Below, piece after piece: positions 1 through 4,998 of a DNA stretch of 5,139 nt. The notes under the pieces are model-generated. The model saw only the letters and a program-made list of their open reading frames with translations. It did not search any database and had not been told where the DNA came from. The position numbers and the translations under genes were made by a program. The DNA comes from JBDRHL01 sp043816955. Lineage in GTDB: Bacteria > Planctomycetota > Phycisphaerae > Sedimentisphaerales > CAYZTY01. The stretch covers positions 1-5,139 of the forward strand of contig JBDRHL010000022.1 in NCBI GenBank assembly GCA_043816955.1, in the 5' to 3' direction. The first letter of the stretch is position 1; every line of letters starts with the position of its first letter.

Positions 1-2
1 TG

Positions 3-353
3 CTGGGAGTACTTCTTGTAAACATACTGTACACGCTCGGAATAATTCAATTCGCAGGCAAGCTTACCGCCCCTGTTGTTACCCGGATTTTGGGATTGCC
101 GAGCGAAGCCGTAGGCGCACTTATGATTGGTTTCCTTCGTAAGGATGTAGCTGTTGGAATGCTCATTCCACTTGGCCTGACCGTTAAGCAACTGATAGTT
201 GCATCAGTCGTATTAACTATGTATTTCCCTTGCGTTGCTACGTTTACCACACTTGCTAAGGAATTGGGGCTTATAGATATGCTCAAATCTGCCGGGATCA
301 TGATTGTATCCAGCCTCGTAGTAGGAGGACTGTTAAATCTCATCGTTCTATGA
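3..353 (+). CDS. feoB: Ferrous iron transport protein B, C-terminal fragment (5' end outside window)
   Basis: The reading frame is open from base 3 and gives 116 residues before a TGA stop. It matches the end of FeoB, the inner-membrane GTP-dependent Fe(II) transporter. Visible landmarks, numbered from the first residue in the window, are GLPSEAVGAL (31-40), GFLRKDVAVGML (43-54) and the FeoB-type MYFPCVAT segment with its conserved Cys (73-80), followed by FTTLAKELG and a last hydrophobic helix (about 97-116). These belong to the C-terminal gate/nucleoside-recognition membrane region. The N-terminal GTPase domain lies upstream of the window. An in-frame TTG at 90 is internal and is not the start. 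The protein ends directly after the last helix, with no cytoplasmic Cys-rich tail. The next gene starts 92 bases downstream on the same strand. Identification is from recognised family motifs, without a search. Confidence 0.9.
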   Translation: MGVLLVNILYTLGIIQFAGKLTAPVVTRILGLPSEAVGALMIGFLRKDVAVGMLIPLGLTVKQLIVASVVLTMYFPCVATFTTLAKELGLIDMLKSAGIMIVSSLVVGGLLNLIVL

Positions 354-400
354 GAAAAATATCTTGAAGAATCTGAAACAGTGTGTCAGCTTGCAATAGC

Positions 401-417
401 AGTTGCATTTTGCAACT
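401..417. promoter_or_regulatory. Operator-like palindrome upstream of the sigma-54 activator gene
   Basis: The sequence is a perfect inverted repeat with 7-bp arms, AGTTGCA-TTT-TGCAACT. Its 13-bp core TTGCA-N3-TGCAA (403-415) has the same design as the palindrome at 4357-4369 upstream of the NifX-like gene. A further TTGCAA half-site lies at 391-396. The centre is about 37 bp before the ATG of the activator gene, too close for a normal upstream enhancer but suitable for autorepression. The likely binder is the product of 446-1777, which is inference. Confidence 0.6.
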
Positions 418-431
418 ATCTATGCTATATT
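403..431 (+). promoter_or_regulatory. Possible sigma-70 type promoter of the activator gene
   Basis: TTGCAT (403-408) and TATATT (426-431) are separated by 17 bp. The -10 element matches the consensus at 5 of 6 positions; the -35 element is weak, with only TTG clearly matching. The -35 lies inside the palindrome at 401-417, so a protein bound there would block polymerase. The predicted transcript start, near 438, would leave a leader of under 10 nt. This is a weak call made from spacing and the -10 element alone. Confidence 0.3.
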
Positions 432-445
432 GTTTATGACAGAAA

Positions 446-1777
446 ATGAAAAATAAAGAGCAAAATGTTATTCTGGATTCGATAAGTGAAGGGGTTTTCA
501 CAGTTGATCTTGATTGGCGGATCACTTCTTTTAACCGGGCGGCTGAGGAAATCACCGGTATCAAACGTCAGGATGCAATCGGTAAATATTGTCGGGACGT
601 TCTGCGGGCAGATGTTTGCGAAGCTGGCTGTACACTGGCAGAAACGATGCAAACCAGCAAACCAATAATGAATAAAGCTGTTCACATCATTGATGCCCAA
701 GGCAAGAAAAGAGCAATAGCTATATCTACAGCTTTATTGAAAGATTCCAGGGGCAAGGTTATTGGCGGAGTTGAGACGTTTCGTGACATGAGCATAATAG
801 AGCAGTTTCGCAAGGAAATTGAAGGTCGGTATTCTTGTGAGGATATTATAAGCCAAAGCCATAAAATGCAGAACCTCTTTGCCATTTTGCCAAACATCGC
901 TGAAAGTAATACAACAATTTTAATTGAGGGCCAAAGCGGTACTGGTAAAGAACTTTTCGCCAGAGCTATTCATAATCTGAGTTTCCGTAAGGACAAACCC
1001 TTTGTTGCGGTGAATTGTGGTGCTTTGCCTGATACACTTTTGGAATCAGAGTTGTTTGGTTATAAAGCAGGTGCATTTACAGATGCCAAAAAAGACAAGC
1101 TCGGCCGGTTTGCTTTAGCCCAGGGTGGTACGATATTTCTGGATGAGATTGGCGATATTTCTGCTTCTGTTCAAGTTAAACTGCTGCGTGTTTTGCAGGA
1201 AAAGACCTACGAGCCGGTAGGCGCCGTTTCCACTGTTAAGGCTGATGTTCGAATCATTACAGCGACAAATAAGAAACTCGACGAGCTCGTTAAAGATAGT
1301 AAATTCCGAGACGATCTATATTACAGAATCAATGTGATGAAACTGGAATTGCCTCCGTTGAGGGATAGGAAAGAAGACATCTCGCTGTTAGTAGATCATT
1401 TTATCAGCAGATTTAACCAATTGCACAACAAGAATATCTGCTGTGTTACAAATGAAGTGACAGCGGCTCTGCTGGCTTATGATTATCCGGGCAATGTGCG
1501 TGAACTCGAGAATATCATTGAGCACTGTTTTGTCCTGTGTGAAGGTGAGATAATAGAAGCTAAACATTTGCCTTCGTCGGTTCGTCCGGCCTTGAAAAAG
1601 GAAAATGCAAAGAATAGCGAACCTGCAACCATTAAGCAGATGGAGATTATTCTGATAACTCAGGCTCTGCGGCGAAACAAAGGCAATAAAACAGCGACGG
1701 CTAAGGAACTTGGAATCGACAAGAGCACGTTGTTTCGCAAAATGAAGGCATTTGATATCACAGACAAAATCAGTTGA
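446..1777 (+). CDS. Sigma-54-dependent transcriptional activator (PAS, AAA+, Fis-type HTH), OrpR-like
   Basis: This 443-residue protein is a complete bacterial enhancer-binding protein. Residues 5-115 form a PAS sensor domain with cysteines at 49, 58 and 62. A linker (116-135) leads to the AAA+ domain: Walker A GQSGTGKE (162-169), sigma-54-contact loop GAFTDA (209-214, normally GAFTGA), Walker B GGTIFLDE (227-234), sensor I ATN (273-275), arginine-finger region FRDDLYYR (287-294) and sensor II YPGNVREL (347-354). A Fis-type helix-turn-helix occupies about 398-436 (TATAKELGIDKSTLFRKM). It has no phospho-receiver domain, so it probably senses its signal directly through the PAS domain. The architecture matches OrpR of Desulfovibrio, which controls NifX-domain orange-protein genes. 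A NifX-like gene with a sigma-54-like promoter lies 2.7 kb downstream. The start is the ATG at 446, which lacks a clear Shine-Dalgarno sequence. The family call is firm; the OrpR-like role is inference. Confidence 0.93.
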   Translation: MKNKEQNVILDSISEGVFTVDLDWRITSFNRAAEEITGIKRQDAIGKYCRDVLRADVCEAGCTLAETMQTSKPIMNKAVHIIDAQGKKRAIAISTALLKDSRGKVIGGVETFRDMSIIEQFRKEIEGRYSCEDIISQSHKMQNLFAILPNIAESNTTILIEGQSGTGKELFARAIHNLSFRKDKPFVAVNCGALPDTLLESELFGYKAGAFTDAKKDKLGRFALAQGGTIFLDEIGDISASVQVKLLRVLQEKTYEPVGAVSTVKADVRIITATNKKLDELVKDSKFRDDLYYRINVMKLELPPLRDRKEDISLLVDHFISRFNQLHNKNICCVTNEVTAALLAYDYPGNVRELENIIEHCFVLCEGEIIEAKHLPSSVRPALKKENAKNSEPATIKQMEIILITQALRRNKGNKTATAKELGIDKSTLFRKMKAFDITDKIS

Positions 1778-1889
1778 CTTTTTCGTATAAGATAAGTACT
1801 TTATGACAGTAGGACTATATGTTGTTGCCAGTTTAACCAATGGGCGAGACTAAATGGTCTCTGGAACAAGCGGCAGGAAATATTATTTT

Positions 1890-2192
1890 ATGATTGATAT
1901 AGAAAAAATCAAACCAGAGATTAAACGTATCTGTCAGCGTTTGCCGGTCAAACGGCTGGGGCTGTTTGGTTCTGCTTTGAGCCAGAATTTCTCTCGAGAT
2001 AGTGACGTCGATGTTCTGGTGATTTTTGATTCGGGCGAAAATATTGATCTTTTTGATAAGTATTTTGAATTAAAAGAGCAACTGGAAGAAATATTTAATC
2101 GAGAGGTTGATCTGGTTGTTGATAAAAAGTTCAAAAACCCGGTTCTAAGAGAATCTATTGAACGGACAAGGACTATTATTTATGAACGATGA
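1890..2192 (+). CDS. mntA: MNT-type nucleotidyltransferase, antitoxin of a HEPN/MNT pair (MntA-like)
   Basis: This is a minimal nucleotidyltransferase of 100 residues. The catalytic signature is complete: G27-S28, then D39 and D41 in SDVDVLVIF, and the third acidic residue D74 in REVDLVV. This is the GS-x10-DxD pattern of MNT-domain antitoxins. In characterised MntA-HepT systems the enzyme transfers AMP to a tyrosine of the HEPN toxin and silences it. I place the start at ATG 1890, preceded by AGGAAA (1875-1880) with a spacer of about 9 nt. An upstream in-frame ATG at 1854 would add 12 residues unlike the family and has no good ribosome-binding site. The 3' end overlaps the next gene by 11 bases, so the two are translationally coupled, antitoxin first. 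No promoter was recognised in the 112 bases between the activator gene and this start. Confidence 0.88.
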   Translation: MIDIEKIKPEIKRICQRLPVKRLGLFGSALSQNFSRDSDVDVLVIFDSGENIDLFDKYFELKEQLEEIFNREVDLVVDKKFKNPVLRESIERTRTIIYER

Positions 2193-2520
2193 AACAAAAA
2201 AAAACCTTATTGATATCCTTCAGGTAGCCGAGGAGATACAGAATTTTGTTCGCGGAATGGATTTCAAGGCATATCAAAACAAGACCGTTACCAAAAGAGC
2301 TGTCGAAAGAGACTTTGAAATCATCGGAGAAGCTCTTAACAGAATCAAAAACACAGATAACGATTTGCTGGAAAAAATTTCTGAACATCAGCGCATCATA
2401 GGGTTCAGAAATATCTTAATCCACGGCTATGATATTGTTGACGAAGCCATTGTATGGCAAGCTGCTACAAACCACCTGCCGATTTTAATCGGGGAAATAA
2501 AAGAAATACTGAACACCTAA
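2182..2520 (+). CDS. hepT: HEPN-domain ribonuclease toxin (HepT-like, DUF86)
   Basis: This is a small, mostly helical protein of 112 residues with the diagnostic HEPN catalytic motif RNILIHGY (R76, H81, Y83), a textbook R-x4-H-x-Y. The upstream helix containing RAVERDFEIIGEALNRI (39-55) is typical of DUF86/HepT proteins. The family acts as a metal-independent ribonuclease. The Tyr of the motif is the residue AMPylated by the partner MNT antitoxin in known pairs. All active residues are present, so the toxin appears functional. The ATG at 2182 lies within the last codons of the antitoxin gene (11-base overlap in a different frame). A TTG at 2158 would give a longer product but would overlap the antitoxin more deeply without family support. 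The pair is inserted between the sigma-54 activator and its presumed target. Confidence 0.9.
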   Translation: MNDETKKNLIDILQVAEEIQNFVRGMDFKAYQNKTVTKRAVERDFEIIGEALNRIKNTDNDLLEKISEHQRIIGFRNILIHGYDIVDEAIVWQAATNHLPILIGEIKEILNT

Positions 2521-2847
2521 ACAACGAAGATCGAAAAGATATCGCAATGTTAATACGACCAGCCGGGAAAAATAGAACTCGAATACCGTGTTATAGCAGT
2601 AAATCTTGTCCCCGGGAGGATACTATCCTGGTTTTGAAACAGGGAAAAAGCCGGCGAAGGCGAACCTTCAAATACTGAAATGGTCGTGCTGTAAAGACTC
2701 GAATATTCGGTTAGCCCCGGGAAAAAAGAAGAAATAGGCAGATTTTGCTTGTTTTAATAATATCGATGTGTTATTATTGGACGCTGTAGGTTGAATTATA
2801 TCAGCTTTTGACAATTGAATAAAGAACTGTACTGAATTTTTAGCGTT
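2521..2847. other. Non-coding stretch after the toxin gene
   Basis: I see no convincing gene here. An open frame from 2454 to 2678 overlaps the toxin gene, has a basic, low-complexity product, and looks spurious. There are several small symmetric elements: a perfect palindrome AGGATA-C-TATCCT (2617-2629), a 5-bp hairpin GAAGG-CGAA-CCTTC (2656-2669), and the 10-bp palindrome CGAATATTCG (2700-2709). CCCCGGG occurs at 2610-2616 and 2715-2721, and ACTCGAATA at 2577-2585 and 2697-2705. The repeats are 105-120 bp apart and could be remnants of a decayed duplication or an unrecognised RNA. Confidence 0.4.
2808..2837 (+). promoter_or_regulatory. Candidate promoter for the structured leader and the PEP-CTERM gene
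   Basis: A perfect -35 hexamer TTGACA (2808-2813) is followed 16-18 bp later by the weak -10-like sequence TACTGAAT (2830-2837). Transcription from here would start near 2842, just ahead of the hairpin at 2848, giving a leader of about 190 nt before the ATG at 3034. The -35 is strong and the -10 poor, so confidence is limited. Confidence 0.35.
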
Positions 2848-2965
2848 TAACTCAAAACCACCAGTTTTGAAACCTGTAGACGCATAAAAGTCGGTGCTCG
2901 TTTGCCTTTGGACAAAACGGGCGCTGCTTGCGTGTTACAGGTAGGCTCTGGTGGGCCTTGAGTTA
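2848..2965 (+). other. 118-nt nested imperfect hairpin in the leader of the PEP-CTERM gene
   Basis: Five successive helices stack inside one another: TAACTCAA (2848-2855) with TTGAGTTA (2958-2965), CCACCAG (2858-2864) with CTGGTGG (2948-2954), ACCTGTA (2872-2878) with TACAGGT (2936-2942), ACGCA (2880-2884) with TGCGT (2929-2933), and GTGCTCGTTT (2894-2903) with AAACGGGCGC (2915-2924, two G-U pairs). Short internal loops separate them. This amount of ordered complementarity is unlikely by chance and indicates a structured RNA or a folded DNA element. I do not recognise a known riboswitch core. A MITE-like element or an attC-like recombination site are alternatives, since GTTTAAC and GTTA flank it. 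Confidence 0.6.
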
Positions 2966-2989
2966 GCACGATGTAGCAGCGTCCTTTTT
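2919..2989 (+). terminator. Terminator-like alternative pairing ending in a T-run
   Basis: GGGCGCTGCT (2920-2929 region) is complementary over 10 positions, one of them G-U, to AGCAGCGTCC (2975-2984). The second arm is followed at once by TTTTT (2985-2989), as in an intrinsic terminator, though the loop is long (about 46 nt). The first arm is also used by the innermost helices of the 2848-2965 hairpin, so the two folds compete. This is the logic of an attenuator or riboswitch placed 45 nt before the PEP-CTERM gene. It is inferred from pairing alone. Confidence 0.35.
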
Positions 2990-3033
2990 AGTGCGCCGGA
3001 AAATATTAACCATTTTTTTGAAGAGGTAGAGTT

Positions 3034-3969
3034 ATGAGAAGTGAATCTGTATTTGTGGTGACCATAGCAATCTTTTTTATAATTACCCCTTCGGTCTTAG
3101 CTGGTACCATTGTTTCATGGGGTAGCGATGCACATGGTGAGGTCAGTGACACACCGGTTGGAAATGATTTTACCGATATTGCTGCAGGATCTGATTATAG
3201 CTTGGCCTTGAAATCCAGCGGTTCTATCGTAGCATGGGGCCTGGACGGATCTAGCGGCCGTGTCAGCCACGCTCCAACTGGAAGTGACTTTACCGACATT
3301 GCAGCGGGATATGGTCATGGTCTGGCTTTAAAATCCAACGGGTCTATCGTATCATGGGGCGACAACTCGTATGGCGAGGTTAGCAACACACCAACTGGAA
3401 GCGACTTTACGGCCATTGCAGGAGGCGGTTGGCACAGTATGGCTTTGAAGTCCGACGGTTCTATAGTTTCCTGGGGCAGAGACAATTACGGACAAATCAG
3501 CAATACGCCCACTGGAAGTGATTTTATCGATATCGCTGCAGGATATTGTCACAATTTGGCTTTGAAATCCGATGGTTCTATCGTAGCATGGGGCTTAAAT
3601 GACGAAGAACAGGTCAGCAACGTACCTACTGATAGCGATTTTATTGATATAGCCGCAGGCGGTCATCACAGTTTAGCTCTTAGATCCGATGGTACTATTC
3701 TCTCGTGGGGATACGATTATTATAACCAAATCGGTGATACGCCGACTGGAAGCAACTTTATCGATATTGTCGGAGCAGACTGGCATAGTATAGCTTTGAA
3801 ATCTGATGGTTCCATCGTTTCTTGGGGCAGAGATGTTAGTGGTAACGTCAGCAATGTGCCAACTGGAAGTAACTTTGTCGATATCGCCGGGTGTGGCCAC
3901 CACAGCTTGGCTTTGACTCCCGAACCAGTTACACTTTTACTGTTCGGTTTGGGCGGGATATTTTTATGA
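3034..3969 (+). CDS. Exported RCC1-like seven-repeat protein with PEP-CTERM sorting signal
   Basis: This is a 311-residue secreted protein. A signal peptide spans 1-23, with a hydrophobic core FVVTIAIFFIITP and likely cleavage at VLA-G (23/24). Residues 24-294 are seven tandem repeats of 39-40 residues, each like GSIVSWG...VSNTPTGSDF.DIAAG..HSLALKSD, resembling RCC1/BNR-type beta-propeller blades. Seven repeats suggest a closed seven-bladed propeller. The C-terminus has the PEP motif (TPEP, 295-298) and a hydrophobic helix VTLLLFGLGGIFL, the first two parts of the exosortase PEP-CTERM signal. The third part, a basic tail, is missing: a TGA stops translation, yet the next in-frame codons read TRRKV and then TAA (3970-3987). 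A good ribosome-binding site, AGAGGT (3022-3027), precedes the ATG. The protein probably acts at the cell surface or in the extracellular matrix; its ligand is unknown. Confidence 0.85.
   Translation: MRSESVFVVTIAIFFIITPSVLAGTIVSWGSDAHGEVSDTPVGNDFTDIAAGSDYSLALKSSGSIVAWGLDGSSGRVSHAPTGSDFTDIAAGYGHGLALKSNGSIVSWGDNSYGEVSNTPTGSDFTAIAGGGWHSMALKSDGSIVSWGRDNYGQISNTPTGSDFIDIAAGYCHNLALKSDGSIVAWGLNDEEQVSNVPTDSDFIDIAAGGHHSLALRSDGTILSWGYDYYNQIGDTPTGSNFIDIVGADWHSIALKSDGSIVSWGRDVSGNVSNVPTGSNFVDIAGCGHHSLALTPEPVTLLLFGLGGIFL
3103..3915 (+). repeat. Seven tandem coding repeats of 117-120 bp
   Basis: The repeat units start at 3103, 3220, 3340, 3457, 3574, 3691 and 3808. All are 117 bp except the second (120 bp, one extra codon); the last is shortened where it joins the PEP-CTERM tail. 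Each unit encodes one RCC1-like blade. The protein copies are very similar but the codons have diverged, so the repeats are old rather than recently amplified, and are under selection at the protein level. Confidence 0.9.
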
Positions 3970-3987
3970 ACAAGACGCAAAGTGTAA
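3970..3987 (+). other. In-frame continuation of the PEP-CTERM tail beyond the TGA (TRRKV, then TAA)
   Basis: Directly after the stop codon at 3967-3969 the same frame continues ACA AGA CGC AAA GTG TAA, encoding TRRKV. PEP-CTERM signals normally end with a transmembrane helix followed by a short Arg/Lys-rich tail, so this is the expected third element. One transition (CGA to TGA) would explain the interruption. Readthrough or sequencing error are alternatives. TGA is also the stop of feoB, the activator and the antitoxin genes here, so general recoding of TGA is unlikely. Confidence 0.6.
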
Positions 3988-4029
3988 ACAATCAAATTAT
4001 AAGAAAGACAGAATTAGGAGTAAATTTCA

Positions 4030-4275
4030 ATGGCGCAGATACCAACAGATGAAGAAGTTGGAATGAAAATATTGGAAATTTTTGGAGAGTTCTCTGTTAG
4101 GCCAGGGGAAATGCTAAAGCATATGTCCATCGTTTCTAAAATCGAAAGCTATGGATGTCGCGTGGAAGACATACAGCGTGGCTGTCAGTGGTTGCTGGAT
4201 AATGGACATATCGAACAGCGAAATGGAGGGAGTGATAATCTGTTCCTGACTGAAAGTGGATTCTCTTTAATTTAA
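4030..4275 (+). CDS. Small winged-helix-like protein of unknown function
   Basis: The product has 81 residues. I do not recognise a named family. The segment from about 25 to 81 reads like a winged helix-turn-helix: two predicted helices, a putative recognition helix VEDIQRGCQWLLDNGHIE (45-62), a short turn with NGGSDN (65-70) and a C-terminal strand LFLTESG (71-77), where LTxxG is typical of the wing in many such domains. Two cysteines (43 and 51) are present, without a clear metal motif. The start is supported by AGGAG (4016-4020), 9 nt before the ATG. The gene follows the PEP-CTERM gene by 60 bases with no obvious terminator, so the two may be co-transcribed. A DNA-binding or protein-interaction role is inference from the fold pattern only. 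Confidence 0.7.
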   Translation: MAQIPTDEEVGMKILEIFGEFSVRPGEMLKHMSIVSKIESYGCRVEDIQRGCQWLLDNGHIEQRNGGSDNLFLTESGFSLI

Positions 4276-4355
4276 GCATTCAGTTCGGATTTTCTCCAGA
4301 ATTTATAGAAGCAATCCTGCATTAGGGTATTTTGCAATTACCTCCAAAGGCAAGT

Positions 4356-4370
4356 ATTGCAAATTGCAAT
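4356..4370. promoter_or_regulatory. Upstream activator site for the NifX-like gene (TTGCA-N3-TGCAA)
   Basis: ATTGCAA-A-TTGCAAT is a perfect 15-bp palindrome. Its core TTGCAAATTGCAA (4357-4369) shares the TTGCA-N3-TGCAA layout of the site at 403-415 before the sigma-54 activator gene. A further TTGCAA half-site lies at 4332-4337. The palindrome is centred about 109 bp upstream of the -24 element at 4472, the usual distance for an enhancer-binding protein site. An 8-bp inverted repeat, AGGGTATT (4324-4331) and AATACCCT (4418-4425), brackets it. Confidence 0.65.
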
Positions 4371-4471
4371 CATCAGATAGGCAACCCTATAGGTATTTAG
4401 AACATTAAAGTTTTTATAATACCCTCCTTCGTAAGAAGTTACCGCAATTTCACCGTTCTGGCCAACTTTTC

Positions 4472-4487
4472 TGGCACATTGATTACG
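4472..4487 (+). promoter_or_regulatory. Sigma-54-like -24/-12 promoter of the NifX-like gene
   Basis: TGGCAC (4472-4477) is a perfect -24 element, followed after the correct 5-bp gap by TTACG (4483-4487) where TTGCW is expected. The -12 GC thus reads AC, a deviation at a strongly conserved base. The implied transcript start is near 4498, so the in-frame TTG at 4498 would be leaderless and the ATG at 4525 would have a leader of about 27 nt. The spacing, the palindrome upstream and the nearby activator gene together make the call credible despite the mismatch. Confidence 0.55.
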
Positions 4488-4524
4488 AATATGATGGTTG
4501 AAAGGTTTTGTTGGTGTAAGAAAG

Positions 4525-4920
4525 ATGAAGTTAGCAATACCTATATACAACAATAATATTTCGAACGTTTTTGACTTTGCTCACAAGCTTTTGTTGGTAG
4601 ATATCGAAAACGGCAAGGAAGCGAACCGGTCTAAAATTGCGTTAGAGAGTCAATCGTTGCCGAAACGTACAGGTCAGTTAAAAAGTCTTGGGGTAGATGT
4701 ACTTGTTTGCGGAGCGGTTTCACGGTTACTTACCAATATGGTTACACAATCAGGAATTGAGATTCTGCCTTATGTAACCGGACCTGTTGATAACGTACTT
4801 GGCGCATATATGGCCGGACAATTGATTAGGCCGGAGTCTAGTATGCCGGGCTGCTGGCCTGGTGCACGAAAAGGCTTTGGGCGACGGCGAGGTTGTCGAT
4901 GGCGAGGCGGAAAACGATAA
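4525..4920 (+). CDS. NifX/NifB-type dinitrogenase iron-molybdenum cofactor family protein
   Basis: This 131-residue protein belongs to the small NifX/NafY/orange-protein fold that binds metal-sulfur clusters or FeMo-co precursors. Visible landmarks are the N-terminal strand and loop MKLAIPIYNNNISNVFDFAH (1-20), the strand LLLVDIENG (22-30), the segment GVDVLVCGAVSRLL (56-69) and the C-terminal VTGPVDNVLGAYMAGQL (84-100). The tail (107-131) starts MPGC and is rich in Arg and Gly, a feature of stand-alone members in anaerobes that are not in nif operons. I choose ATG 4525 because alignment-type family starts read MKxAIP. An in-frame TTG at 4498 coincides with the predicted transcript start. No nif genes are present, so a nitrogenase role is not supported; metal-cluster handling like the orange protein is more plausible. 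Expression is probably sigma-54 dependent. Confidence 0.87.
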   Translation: MKLAIPIYNNNISNVFDFAHKLLLVDIENGKEANRSKIALESQSLPKRTGQLKSLGVDVLVCGAVSRLLTNMVTQSGIEILPYVTGPVDNVLGAYMAGQLIRPESSMPGCWPGARKGFGRRRGCRWRGGKR

Positions 4921-4998
4921 AAATTAGATATTTACCAAGCTGCTGTTCAGGGAGGTTTTGTGTAACCGAAGGGGACGGAGTCTAAGCAAAGAAAGGAC

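Noticed and set aside
636..651. A sigma-54-like sequence TGGCAG-N5-ATGCA within the activator gene, with correct GG/GC spacing
   Set aside because: It lies deep inside the PAS coding region, no separate gene starts downstream of it in a sensible position, and single matches of this type occur by chance. It could be revisited if transcript start data show activity.
1388..1840. A 150-codon open frame on the minus strand across the end of the activator gene
   Set aside because: It is antisense to the well-supported AAA+ and HTH coding sequence and its product resembles no known protein.
2454..2678. Open frame of 74 codons overlapping the end of the toxin gene
   Set aside because: It begins inside the toxin gene, has no recognisable family features, and its product is basic and low in structure. 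It looks like a shadow frame running into non-coding DNA.
3967..3969. General reassignment of TGA to an amino acid in this organism
   Set aside because: TGA is the natural stop of the feoB, activator and antitoxin genes at family-typical lengths, so only a local change or readthrough is considered.
3115..3995. Several minus-strand open frames across the repeat protein gene
   Set aside because: They are repetitive mirror images of the RCC1-like repeats and have no independent support.
4498..4524. TTG at 4498 as the start of the NifX-like gene
   Set aside because: It coincides with the predicted sigma-54 transcript start and would add nine residues before the family-typical MKLAIP start at 4525.
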